DNA from: Nitrobacter sp. NHB1
GTDB lineage: Bacteria > Pseudomonadota > Alphaproteobacteria > Rhizobiales > Xanthobacteraceae
Length of the DNA: 64,000 nucleotides
Assembly (NCBI RefSeq): GCF_036964665.1
Contig: NZ_JBAMDA010000001.1
Span: 2,456,001 to 2,520,000 of the forward strand
Direction of reading: 5' to 3'
Part shown: positions 1-9,189 of the stretch, piece by piece
How the letters are laid out: each line of letters opens with the position of its first letter
How positions within the stretch are numbered: the stretch's first letter is position 1
Program-made: the position numbers and the translations under genes
Notes under the pieces: model-generated
Seen by the model: only the letters and a program-made list of their open reading frames with translations
What the model was told of the DNA's origin: nothing
Database searches by the model: none

Positions 1-545
1 CGGCGGCGTTCGGCACTGATGCGCTGGCGTTGCGCAAGGCGGCCCACGGCGCACTCGACAAGGTCTCCACCGGCATCGAGCGGCTGCACTTCAACGTCTG
101 TCTCGCCAACATCCGCGAGTTCGCCAACACGCTGGCGGAGACTCTCGCCCGCGCCGGCACCCGCAAGTCCGATCTTGTTGAGCCCGACCTTGCGCCGGAT
201 TTGGCCTGGAGCCTGCGCGAGGCGGCCACCATTCTGGTCCAGTTGTTCAGCCCGATGATGCCGCATCTCTCCGAGGAATGCTGGCAGGCGCTTGGGCACA
301 CCGGCCTGGTCTCGGAGGCCCGTTGGCCACAAATCGAGCGCGATTTGCTGGTTGAAAACACCGTCAAGCTGCCGGTGCAGGTCAACGGCAAAAAGCGGGG
401 CGAGGTGACGGTGGCGAGCGGCGCCGGGAATCCGGAAATTGAGGCTGCCGTTTTGGCGCTTGATGCAGTAAAACAGTCCCTGGGCGGCAAGCCGGCCCGA
501 AAGATTATTATCGTCCCGCAGAGGATCGTGAATGTGGTGGGGTAG
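1..545 (+). CDS. leuS: Leucyl-tRNA synthetase, C-terminal part (5' end outside window)
   Basis: Partial gene; the reading frame is open from base 3 and ends at the TAG at 543-545. The visible 180 or so residues are the anticodon-binding helical domain followed by the small C-terminal domain of class Ia leucyl-tRNA synthetase: the stretch [17 protein letters not shown] and the closing [15 protein letters not shown] are typical of LeuS. The enzyme charges tRNA-Leu in the cytoplasm. The catalytic HIGH and KMSKS motifs lie upstream of the window and cannot be checked. lptE begins inside its last codons, as in related Rhizobiales where leuS-lptE-holA form one transcription unit. Confidence 0.95.
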   Translation, partial: AAFGTDALALRKAAHGALDKVSTGIERLHFNVCLANIREFANTLAETLARAGTRKSDLVEPDLAPDLAWSLREAATILVQLFSPMMPHLSEECWQALGHTGLVSEARWPQIERDLLVENTVKLPVQVNGKKRGEVTVASGAGNPEIEAAVLALDAVKQSLGGKPARKIIIVPQRIVNVVG

Positions 546-1116
546 GGTGTCGGCTCGACCGGCTCGATCATGGGTCAATCCGCGCATCGCGGCCCGGCTG
601 GGCGTCGTTGCCGTGCTGGCGGCGCTGACGGCCGGCTGCTTCCATCCGATGTATGCCGAGCACGCGGACGGCAGCCCTGCCCTTCGCGACAAGCTGATGG
701 GCGTCGAACTTCTGCCGATCGACAAGCCCAACGCGTCCCGCGATGCCCGGATCGGGGTCGCCATCCGCAACGCGCTCGCGTTCAAGCTTTACGGCGGCGC
801 CACCGGCGCACCGCCGACGCACCAGCTCAAGATCCGCTTCACCACCAGCCGCTCGTCGCTGATGCTCGATCCTCGCACCGCCCTGCCCTCCAACGAGAGC
901 TACGGCATCGACGCGAGCTACCAGTTGATCGAGGTCGCAACCGGCAAGACCGTCCTGAGCGCGAGCACCTTTGCCCGCACCTCCTACGACATTCCCGGCC
1001 AGCTCCAGCGTTTCGCGCGTGCCCGCGCGTTCCGTGATGCGGAGGACCGCGCCGCGCAGGAAATCGCCGACAACATCAACACGCGGCTGGCGTCGTTCTT
1101 CTACGCCGGCACCTGA
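532..1116 (+). CDS. lptE: LPS-assembly lipoprotein LptE
   Basis: Predicted outer-membrane lipoprotein of 194 residues that plugs the LptD translocon during delivery of lipopolysaccharide to the cell surface. The N-terminus has a basic stretch, a hydrophobic segment (about residues 22-35) and a lipobox ending in LTAGC, so the cysteine near residue 36 should be lipidated. The remainder ([37 protein letters not shown]) matches the alphaproteobacterial LptE pattern. The ATG at 532 overlaps leuS by 14 bases, and holA follows after a repeat-containing gap, giving the usual leuS-lptE-holA order. Recognition rests on lipobox plus context, because the family is poorly conserved. Confidence 0.85.
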   Translation: MWWGRVSARPARSWVNPRIAARLGVVAVLAALTAGCFHPMYAEHADGSPALRDKLMGVELLPIDKPNASRDARIGVAIRNALAFKLYGGATGAPPTHQLKIRFTTSRSSLMLDPRTALPSNESYGIDASYQLIEVATGKTVLSASTFARTSYDIPGQLQRFARARAFRDAEDRAAQEIADNINTRLASFFYAGT

Positions 1117-1154
1117 TCCAATTACAGTTTTTCGATGGGCAGCATTTGCTGTTT

Positions 1155-1259
1155 CGTCATTGCGAGCGAAGCGAAGCAATCCAGGGGCCGCATAGAAGGA
1201 CTGGATTGCTTCGTCGCTATCGTTCCTCGAAGACGAGGAACTGAGCTCCTCGCAATGAC
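1155..1259. repeat. REP-like palindromic pair (type A), lptE-holA gap
   Basis: Two inverted half-elements. The first, 1155-1185, begins CGTCATTGCGAGCGAAGCG and ends CAATCCAGG. The second, 1201-1259, begins CTGGATTGCTTCGTCGC and ends CTCGCAATGAC, with an internal small hairpin (CCTCGAAGACGAGG). The halves can pair into one long hairpin. The same family recurs at six more loci in the window. It lies in the 166-bp gap between two co-directional genes and has no T-run, so it is not a classical terminator. Confidence 0.85.
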
Positions 1260-1282
1260 CGAATGATAAGTACAGGCTGAAC

Positions 1283-2311
1283 ATGGTCGCGCTGCGCGGA
1301 AAAGACGTCGACAGCTTTCTCGCCCGGCCCGATCCCGGACGCCCGATCATCCTGCTCTACGGCCCCGACGCCGGTCTGGTGCGCGAGCGCGCCGACGCCC
1401 TGATGGCCTCGGCCGTCGACGATCCCGACGATCCGTTTTCGCTGGTGCGGCTCGACGGCGACGATCTCGCCACTGAGCCGTCGCGTCTTGTCGATGAAGC
1501 CATGACGGTGCCGCTGTTCGGCGGCCGCCGCGCCATCCGCGTCAAGGCCGGATCGCGCAGTTTTGCCGGCGGCGTCGATGCGCTTGTGGACTCCGCGATC
1601 CAGGATTGCCGGATCGTGATCGAGGCCGGCGAGCTACGGCCCGAAGCGCCGCTGCGCAAGGCCTGCGAGCGCGCGAAGAACGCGGTGGCGATCGCCTGCT
1701 ATCCCGACACCGAGCGCGATCTCGCACGCCTGATCGACGAGGAATTGCGCCTCTCGAACCTGAAGATCGCACCCGACGCCCGCGCCATGCTGATGTCGCT
1801 GCTCGGCGGCGACCGTCAGGCCTCGCGCAACGAGCTGCGCAAGATCGCGCTCTATGCCCATGGCCAGCGCGAGATCACGCTCACTGACGTGATGGCTGTC
1901 GTCTCCGATGCATCCGATTTCAAGCTCGATCCCATCGTCGATGCTGCGTTCACCGGACAGCCGGCCGCGGTCGAAACCGAATTCGCCAAGGCCATGGTCG
2001 CCGGCACCTATCCGGGCCTCGTCATTCTGGCCGCGCAACGTCAGGTCGCCTCCCTGCACAAGGCGGCGCTGGCGATGGCGGGCGGCGCGTCGGCCTCATC
2101 GGCAGCCGAGAGCGGATTTCCGCGGCTGCATTTTTCGCGCAAGACGGCGGTGGAAACGGCGTTGCGCAACTTCAGCACCGCGCGGCTGGTCCAGGTGATG
2201 GATCAGCTTGCGGTCGCAGCGCTGGAGGCGCGCAAGCAGGCGGTGCTGGCGCCGGTGATCGCGCAGCGCGCGCTGATGTCGATCGCGGTGAATGCGCGGA
2301 GAAGGGGATAG
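1283..2311 (+). CDS. holA: DNA polymerase III subunit delta
   Basis: Delta subunit of the clamp loader, 342 residues, the usual length. It opens the beta sliding clamp ring during replication. The N-terminal region has the family signature PIILLYGPDAGLVRERADAL (residues about 20-39), a RecA-like fold without an active Walker motif, followed by SRLVDEAMTVPLFGGRRAIRV and the central GDRQASRNELRKIALY segment typical of HolA. The ATG at 1283 is the first in frame. The gene ends at the TAG at 2309-2311, and a REP-like element starts 4 bases later. Being placed after leuS and lptE is normal for this group. Confidence 0.95.
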   Translation: MVALRGKDVDSFLARPDPGRPIILLYGPDAGLVRERADALMASAVDDPDDPFSLVRLDGDDLATEPSRLVDEAMTVPLFGGRRAIRVKAGSRSFAGGVDALVDSAIQDCRIVIEAGELRPEAPLRKACERAKNAVAIACYPDTERDLARLIDEELRLSNLKIAPDARAMLMSLLGGDRQASRNELRKIALYAHGQREITLTDVMAVVSDASDFKLDPIVDAAFTGQPAAVETEFAKAMVAGTYPGLVILAAQRQVASLHKAALAMAGGASASSAAESGFPRLHFSRKTAVETALRNFSTARLVQVMDQLAVAALEARKQAVLAPVIAQRALMSIAVNARRRG

Positions 2312-2313
2312 CT

Positions 2314-2397
2314 TCGTCATTGCGAGCGAAGCGAAGCAATCCAGGGACACAAGAAAAAGCTAGATTGCTTCGTCGCATGCGCTCCTCGCAATGATGG
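2314..2397. repeat. REP-like palindromic pair (type A), left bracket of GIY-YIG gene
   Basis: First half 2314-2345 (TCGTCATTGCGAGCGAAGCG through CCAGG), second half 2360-2397 (CTAGATTGCTTCGTCGC through CGCAATGATGG). The first half is a perfect 32-bp inverted match to 2710-2741 on the far side of the GIY-YIG nuclease gene. The second half carries mismatches to the family consensus (CTAG for CTGG, ATGATGG for ATGACG). Confidence 0.9.
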
Positions 2398-2414
2398 TTC
2401 AGCCTCATCCTGCT

Positions 2415-2702
2415 TTAGAAAAGCGTTTCGAAGAGATCGTTCCACTTGGGATTGAGACCTTCAATCAACGCAAGCTTCTTCACACGGCTACCGGCCTTTA
2501 TCTGCTTCTCGCGTGTAATTGCGTCGGTCATGATCTCATGCGTCTCGTACCAAACGAGAATTTTGCACCCGTATTTCTTTGAAAAGCCCGCAACCAAACT
2601 TTCTCGATGTTCGAAAATGCGACGCTGCAAATTCGCCGTGACGCCGGTGTAAAGCGTGCCATTGCGCTTGCTCGCTACAATATAAACGCACGGCTGTTTC
2701 AT
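2415..2702 (-). CDS. Small GIY-YIG family endonuclease, bracketed by inverted repeats
   Basis: Single-domain GIY-YIG nuclease (UvrC N-terminal / YhbQ-like), 95 residues from the ATG at 2702. The core reads VYIVAS then LYTGV, the two tyrosine-bearing strands of the GIY-YIG motif. Next comes TANLQRRIFEHR with the conserved arginine, and REKQIKAG with the metal-binding glutamate (E65), so all catalytic positions appear intact. Such proteins nick or cleave DNA, but the target is unknown. The frame is also open upstream to 2735 through the neighbouring repeat (encoding RAKRSNPG), so the start is uncertain. The gene lies alone, convergent to holA, within a perfect 32-bp inverted repeat. It could be a mobile passenger rather than a DNA-repair gene. 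Confidence 0.85.
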   Translation of the reverse strand: MKQPCVYIVASKRNGTLYTGVTANLQRRIFEHRESLVAGFSKKYGCKILVWYETHEIMTDAITREKQIKAGSRVKKLALIEGLNPKWNDLFETLF

Positions 2703-2709
2703 ACTGCAG

Positions 2710-2741
2710 CCTGGATTGCTTCGCTTCGCTCGCAATGACGA
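2710..2741. repeat. Single REP-like half-element (type A), right bracket of GIY-YIG gene
   Basis: Starts CCTGGATTGCTTCGCTTCGC and ends GCAATGACGA. It is the exact reverse complement of 2314-2345. Unlike most other loci it is a lone half, not a pair, so the GIY-YIG gene occupies the position between two matching halves. It ends 9 bases before the parB stop region. Confidence 0.9.
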
Positions 2742-2750
2742 GCAGGGAGG

Positions 2751-3635
2751 CTAAGACCCCTTCGAATCCAGCCGTTTCAAAATCTCGTCGAGCTGATCGA
2801 GGTCGCGATAGCGGATCTGGACGAGGCCGCCGGGATTTTTGTGATCGACTGTCACGGCGAGGCCGAGCGCATCGCTGACGCGTTTTTCCAGCGCGAGCGT
2901 ATCGGGGTCCTTCTGCACCCTGTCGGCGCGCGCCTTCTGCGGCTTGCGCTCCGGTACGCCCTCCTCATGCGCCAGCGCTTCGGCCTGCCGCACGTTGAGG
3001 CCTTCGGCGACGATTCGCCGCGCCGCCGTGGACGGATCGGGCACGCCGATCAGCGCGCGCGCATGGCCCGCCGACAGCTCGCCGGAGGCGATCAGCGCCT
3101 GCACATCGTCAGGCAGTTTCGTCAGCCGCATCATGTTGGCGACATGGCTGCGGCTCTTGCCGACGATTTTTGCGATATCGTCCTGAGTGCGTTTGAATTC
3201 ACTGGCGAGCGCGTGATAGCCCTGCGCCTCTTCCATCGCGTTGAGATTTTCGCGCTGCACGTTCTCGATGATGGCGATCTCGAGCGCGACATTATCGGTG
3301 ACATCCACCGGGACAATCGGAACCTCGTGCAGCCCCGCCGACTGCGCCGCGCGCCAGCGGCGCTCGCCGGCGATGATCTCAAAGCGATCCTGCGCACCCT
3401 TCACCGGGCGCACCACGATCGGCTGGATCACGCCGTGCTGTTTGATGGAGTCGGATAATTCGCCGAGTTCGGCCTCAGCAAATGCGCGGCGCGGATTGCG
3501 TGGATTGGGTTTTAAAAATTCGATCGGCACCTTGCGCTGCGCGCGCGGGCGTTCGGCGTGTGCGGCCTCGCCGCCGACGTCACCGATCAGACTTGCAAGA
3601 CCGCGGCCCAGTCGCGAACGCGCTTCGTCGGCCAT
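2751..3635 (-). CDS. parB: Chromosome-partitioning protein ParB
   Basis: ParB/Spo0J DNA-binding CTPase, 294 residues from the ATG at 3635, which has a good ribosome site (AGGGAG); an upstream in-frame start at 3665 lacks one. It loads on parS and spreads as a clamp to guide origin segregation with ParA. Visible parts are the N-terminal ParA-stimulating stretch RSRLGRGLASLIGD, the ParB nuclease-like fold with the CTP motif GERRWRAA (about residues 90-97), and the helix-turn-helix TQDDIAKIVGKSRSHVANMMRL. A C-terminal dimerisation tail ends LDEILKRLDSKGS. parA lies upstream on the same strand, 212 bp away, separated by a REP-like element rather than abutting. Three parS-like sites lie 1.7-4 kb upstream. 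Confidence 0.97.
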   Translation of the reverse strand: MADEARSRLGRGLASLIGDVGGEAAHAERPRAQRKVPIEFLKPNPRNPRRAFAEAELGELSDSIKQHGVIQPIVVRPVKGAQDRFEIIAGERRWRAAQSAGLHEVPIVPVDVTDNVALEIAIIENVQRENLNAMEEAQGYHALASEFKRTQDDIAKIVGKSRSHVANMMRLTKLPDDVQALIASGELSAGHARALIGVPDPSTAARRIVAEGLNVRQAEALAHEEGVPERKPQKARADRVQKDPDTLALEKRVSDALGLAVTVDHKNPGGLVQIRYRDLDQLDEILKRLDSKGS

Positions 3636-3688
3636 CGCCAGCTCCCTTGGATTCACGCGCAGCACTCCACACCTGCTTGTCCAGGCGT

Positions 3689-3793
3689 CGTCATTGCGAG
3701 GAGCTCAGTTCCTCGCCTTCGAGGAACGATAGCGACGAAGCAATCCAGTTCTCGTGCGGCTTTCTGGATTGCTTCGCTGCGCTCGCAATGACG
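3689..3793. repeat. REP-like palindromic pair (type A) between parA and parB
   Basis: First half 3689-3748 (CGTCATTGCGAGGAGCTCAG through CAATCCAG) is the long variant, the inverse of the long half at 1201-1259. The second half is 3764-3793 (CTGGATTGCTTCGCTGCGC through CAATGACG). It fills most of the parA-parB gap, where these genes usually lie close together, so the element probably inserted inside the par operon. Confidence 0.85.
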
Positions 3794-3847
3794 TCCTGCA
3801 TGTTTCGTTTTGTTCATCCACCTCCGTGACCGGAGGTAGTGGTTCCT

Positions 3848-4720
3848 TCAATGCGTCGTGCGCAGCTCGCGCTCGCGCTGGATCACCTCGGTCGCGAGCT
3901 TCAGATAGGCTTCGCTGCCGCTGCATTTGAGATCGTAGACCAGCACCGGCTTGCCGTAGGACGGCGCTTCCGAAATGCGCACGTTGCGCGGGATCATGGT
4001 GTCGTAGACTTTCGAGCCCATGAACTGGCGCACGTCGGCAACCACCTGGTTCGACAGGTTGTTGCGCGAGTCGAACATGGTCAGCACGATGCCGTGGATC
4101 GACAGATTCGGATTGAGCGTGGAGCGCACCTGCTCGACCGTCTGCAACAGTTGCGACAGGCCCTCAAGCGCGAAGAACTCGCATTGCAGCGGCACCAGGA
4201 TCGCATCCGACGCCGCCATGGCGTTGACCGTGAGAAGGTTGAGCGACGGCGGACAGTCAATGAGCACATAGGTGTAATCGCTGTTGTCGGCCGCGTTGCC
4301 GTTGAGCGCGGCGATCGCATCGCGCAGGCGGAAGGCGCGATCCTTGGTGGTGCCGAGCTCGAGTTCCAGACCGGAGAGGTCCATGGTCGATGCCGCGATG
4401 TGCAGACGCGGCACCGCGGTCGGCACCACGGCATCACGCAGCGGCGCTTCGCCGATCAGCACGTCGTAGGTGGAGACGTTGCGATCGCGGCGGTCGATGC
4501 CGAGGCCGGTCGAGGCGTTGCCTTGCGGATCGAGATCGACGATCAGCACGCGCTCGCCGATTGCGGCGAGCGCGGTGCCGAGATTGATCGCCGTCGTGGT
4601 CTTGCCGACGCCGCCCTTCTGGTTGGCAAGCGAAATGATCCGGGGATGGCCGGCAGTGGACCCGGAATCCTTGCCATCATCTTGATAAATCTCATCAATT
4701 ATCGTCATGCGCGACGCCAT
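3848..4720 (-). CDS. parA: Chromosome-partitioning ATPase ParA
   Basis: ParA/Soj/MinD-family ATPase, 290 residues from the ATG at 4720; an alternative ATG at 4708 would give an ATGA overlap with the rsmG stop. It binds nucleoid DNA as an ATP dimer and pulls ParB-parS complexes. The deviant Walker A motif is KGGVGKTT (residues 35-42), followed by VLIVDLDPQGNASTGLG and the Walker B-like YVLIDCPPSLNLLTVNAM. The C-terminus (MIPRNVRISEAPSYGKPV) is characteristic of chromosomal ParA. It lies directly downstream of rsmG and upstream of parB, the conserved rsmG-parA-parB order near bacterial origins. Confidence 0.97.
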   Translation of the reverse strand: MASRMTIIDEIYQDDGKDSGSTAGHPRIISLANQKGGVGKTTTAINLGTALAAIGERVLIVDLDPQGNASTGLGIDRRDRNVSTYDVLIGEAPLRDAVVPTAVPRLHIAASTMDLSGLELELGTTKDRAFRLRDAIAALNGNAADNSDYTYVLIDCPPSLNLLTVNAMAASDAILVPLQCEFFALEGLSQLLQTVEQVRSTLNPNLSIHGIVLTMFDSRNNLSNQVVADVRQFMGSKVYDTMIPRNVRISEAPSYGKPVLVYDLKCSGSEAYLKLATEVIQRERELRTTH

Positions 4721-5403
4721 GCCTGCTTGGTCGGAGGACGGTCGCGCCGCTCGATGCGATCGAGTTCGACGATCCAGCCTTGTCCGCCGGTGCGGCTGGA
4801 ATGAAGACGAGGCTCAATATTCCAATATTTAGTAGCTTCCGTCAATTCTGCTTCTACATCTTGACCCTTGAGCAACAATGCCTTGGCGCCCTGCTTCACC
4901 ACAGGTTCGGCGAAGCCGAGCAGCATTTGTAGAGGCGCAAGCGCCCGGGCGGTGACACAATCGATCCGGCCCTCCAACCTGTCCACATAATCCCCGATAT
5001 CCGTCGGGTGAATGACTCCCGGCGCCTTGGTGATCCGGATCGCCTCGCGAAGAAATGCCGCCTTCTTGGCGTTGCGCTCGACCAGATCGATTCGGGCGCC
5101 CTCGACGTCGGCCAGCGCGCAGGCCAGCACCACGCCGGGAAAACCGCCGCCGCTGCCGAAGTCGGCCCAGCGTTTCGCCTGCGGCGCCAGCGCCAGAAGC
5201 TGAAGCGAATCCGCAATATGGCGGGTCCAGAGCTGCGGCAGAGTCGACGGCGCAACGAGATTGGTTTTTGTCTGCCATTGGACCAGCAGATCGACGTAAG
5301 CATCAAGCCGCGCCTCCGTTTCATGTGAAACAGGCGTCAGCGCCAGCGCGGCCGCCTTGTCGGAGGCCGAAAGATGTGATTGAGCCTGTCGATGTCCCGG
5401 CAT
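4705..5403 (-). CDS. rsmG: 16S rRNA (guanine-527-N7)-methyltransferase
   Basis: RsmG (GidB) uses S-adenosylmethionine to methylate G527 of 16S rRNA. With the ATG at 5403 it is 232 residues, close to the family length; an in-frame ATG at 5472 would add 23 residues, and neither has a strong ribosome site. The SAM-binding segment is KRWADFGSGGGFPGVVLA, and VTARALAPLQMLLGFAEP follows as in the family. The protein includes QLWTRHIADSLQLL. Its codons for VSHET at 5317-5332 contain a parS-like palindrome. The gene sits between mnmG and parA, and its stop overlaps the parA start region. Confidence 0.95.
   Translation of the reverse strand: MPGHRQAQSHLSASDKAAALALTPVSHETEARLDAYVDLLVQWQTKTNLVAPSTLPQLWTRHIADSLQLLALAPQAKRWADFGSGGGFPGVVLACALADVEGARIDLVERNAKKAAFLREAIRITKAPGVIHPTDIGDYVDRLEGRIDCVTARALAPLQMLLGFAEPVVKQGAKALLLKGQDVEAELTEATKYWNIEPRLHSSRTGGQGWIVELDRIERRDRPPTKQAWRRA
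5317..5332. promoter_or_regulatory. parS-like ParB-binding site (two mismatches)
   Basis: CGTTTCATGTGAAACA, 14 of 16 matches to the Bacillus-type consensus TGTTTCACGTGAAACA. It lies inside the rsmG coding region, so the codons are constrained to serve both roles. It is 285 bp from the perfect site at 5617. The lower symmetry suggests weaker ParB loading. Confidence 0.7.
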
Positions 5404-5529
5404 GGTGTCATCGTCAGCATACGGGACCGTGCGATTCCCGGCCACATCTGTTTTGCAATCGCCTGCCCGCATTCTGCGGTCGGTCGGTCATTGGCCGACA
5501 AGCCCGGCCGGGGCCTGGCGCTTATGGTT

Positions 5530-5600
5530 GTCATGCCCGGACGTGGTCCGGGGCATCCATCTTGACGAAGGATGAACGGGGCAGGTCCGGATGGTCATGC
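5530..5600. repeat. Intergenic palindromic repeat (TGCCCGG type)
   Basis: The gap between rsmG and mnmG contains TGCCCGGACGTGGTCCGGGG, an imperfect hairpin starting at 5533, followed by CATCCATCTTGACGAAGGAT. The same kind of dispersed palindrome (CCCGGRNNNGGTCCGGG with flanking GGATG) occurs upstream of pheS. No coding signal is visible. Confidence 0.5.
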
Positions 5601-5616
5601 TCAACGCCCGTAGCGT

Positions 5617-5632
5617 TGTTTCACGTGAAACA
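5617..5632. promoter_or_regulatory. Perfect parS site
   Basis: TGTTTCACGTGAAACA, a perfect 16-bp palindrome identical to the widely conserved ParB-binding consensus. It lies between rsmG and mnmG, about 2 kb from parB and 9 kb from the candidate origin. It is probably the main ParB nucleation site in this window. Confidence 0.95.
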
Positions 5633-5657
5633 GGCGTCCCGCGATTTGAGGCTTCGG

Positions 5658-7523
<1,866 letters not shown>

Positions 7524-7610
7524 GGGCTTTTGTTGCGATATCCGGCCCGACTTCTATCGCAGACCCGCCCGTTCCGGAAGGTCGGAATTTATGGTGAGAA
7601 GAAGCACGGG

Positions 7611-7626
7611 GGTTTCACGTGAAACA
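7611..7626. promoter_or_regulatory. parS-like site (one mismatch)
   Basis: GGTTTCACGTGAAACA, 15 of 16 matches to the parS consensus, differing only at the first base. It is in the 176-bp gap between mnmG and the end of mnmE. With the sites at 5317 and 5617 it forms a cluster spread over 2.3 kb, as in other alphaproteobacteria that carry several parS copies near the origin. Confidence 0.9.
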
Positions 7627-7699
7627 TCTGCCGAGACGTATCTCGGTAGCGCGTTCTCGCGACGCTGCCTCGCCGGTTTAACAAATGAATCGTTACACA

Positions 7700-9076
7700 T
7701 TACTTACCAATGCAGAAATCGCGAAAGAGTGAATCTAGAATATCATCAATATCGACGCGCCCGAGCAGCCGCCCGATCAATCGGACCGCAGTTCTGATCT
7801 CCTCCGCCACCAGCTCGTCGCCCTGCCCGACCAGGTCTTCCGCCTTCGCAAGCGATGCTGCGGCATCCCGCAATATGTTGCGGTGCCGTAAACGGGTGAT
7901 GACGGCGGCTTCGCCCGAACCGAACCAGGTGTCCGAAAACGCAGTCAGTGCCGCCACCAGTTCATCGACGCCATCGCCGCGCGACGCCGAAATCCGGAAA
8001 CGCCGCGTCGAGACACCCTGCCCCAGGTCCGCCTCTAGCTGCCTCGGGTTCGCCCCATCGTTTTCAGGGCCCGAAAGATCGACCTTGTTGCGCACCAGCC
8101 AGAGCGGCGCTCCGCCTTCGCCGATCGTTTGCGATGGACCGACATCGTCCGTGTCGTCATCCGCAAGCCACAGCACCAGATCCGCGGACGCTGCCCGGTC
8201 GCGCGCGCGCCGCACACCCTCCTGCTCGACCGGATCGTCGGTCTCGCGAATGCCAGCGGTATCGATCAACGTCACCGGATAACCATCGAGATCGAGATGC
8301 ACTTCGATGACATCGCGCGTGGTTCCGGCATGCGGCGACACGATCGCCGCCTCGCGACGGGCGAGACGATTGAGCAACGTCGACTTGCCGGCGTTGGGCG
8401 GGCCTGTGATCGCGACCGTCAGGCCGTCGCGCAGCCGTTCACTTTGTGCCGATGCCGCAAGGGTTTCTTCGATCTCGCGCCGAAGCCGCGCGATCTTCGC
8501 CATCGCGGGCTTCAACAGGTCATCCGGCACGTCGCCTTCATCGGCAAAATCGATTCCGGCCTCGATCAGGGCCGACGCCTCGATCAACTCCCTGCGCCAC
8601 TCCCTCGCGCGGTCGCCGAGCAGTCCCTGCAATTGCCGCAGCGCTTGCCGGCGCTGCCGGTCGGTATCGGCATGGATGAGATCGTCGAGCCCTTCGGCCT
8701 CGGTGAGATCGATCTTGCCGTTCTCGAACGCACGCCGGGTAAACTCTCCCGGCTCGGCAGGTCTCACATTGTCAATCGACAACAGCGCCGCGGACAAGGC
8801 ATTCAGCACCGCGCGGCCGCCGTGAACGTGAAACTCCGCGACATCTTCGCCGGTCGCGCTCACAGGCCCAGCGAACCACAAAACAACTGTATCATCAATG
8901 GCTTCTCCCCGCCGATCGCGCAGCAAGACCCGCTTCGCCGAGCGCGCCACGGGAATTGCGCCTGCGATTTTTTGAAGTGCGGTGCCAGCCTCCGTGCCCG
9001 AGACTCGCACGACGGCGATCGCCGACGGCGGCCGGCCCGATGACAGGGCGAAGATCGTTTGCTCTCGCGGATGCAT
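7700..9076 (-). CDS. mnmE: tRNA modification GTPase MnmE
   Basis: MnmE (TrmE), 458 residues, full length. The N-terminal folate-binding domain begins with the family pattern [22 protein letters not shown] helical domain follows, with a Ras-like G domain inserted: GPPNAGKS at residues 225-232, [23 protein letters not shown] and NKVD. It ends in FRDFCIGK, the invariant C-terminal cysteine motif. It acts with MnmG on tRNA U34. The ATG at 9076 is 113 bp from the divergent DUF255 gene, so the two probably share a promoter region. Confidence 0.97.
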   Translation of the reverse strand: MHPREQTIFALSSGRPPSAIAVVRVSGTEAGTALQKIAGAIPVARSAKRVLLRDRRGEAIDDTVVLWFAGPVSATGEDVAEFHVHGGRAVLNALSAALLSIDNVRPAEPGEFTRRAFENGKIDLTEAEGLDDLIHADTDRQRRQALRQLQGLLGDRAREWRRELIEASALIEAGIDFADEGDVPDDLLKPAMAKIARLRREIEETLAASAQSERLRDGLTVAITGPPNAGKSTLLNRLARREAAIVSPHAGTTRDVIEVHLDLDGYPVTLIDTAGIRETDDPVEQEGVRRARDRAASADLVLWLADDDTDDVGPSQTIGEGGAPLWLVRNKVDLSGPENDGANPRQLEADLGQGVSTRRFRISASRGDGVDELVAALTAFSDTWFGSGEAAVITRLRHRNILRDAAASLAKAEDLVGQGDELVAEEIRTAVRLIGRLLGRVDIDDILDSLFRDFCIGK

Positions 9077-9189
9077 TGCTTATTGTCTTGTCCAGCTTCG
9101 GCGACAGACGGAAAATTCAGAACGACAGCGGCAAACCTTTACACCGCAAGCTTTCCGTTATCGCATATTCGAAAGAAGGACGCCTCGAT

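Noticed and set aside
568-1350. Open frame on the minus strand opposite lptE
   Set aside because: Shadow of a GC-rich coding strand; runs through the REP-like element and has no protein-family features.
3839-4804. Long plus-strand open frame opposite parA
   Set aside because: Histidine/arginine-rich antisense shadow typical of GC-rich genes; parA on the minus strand is unmistakable.
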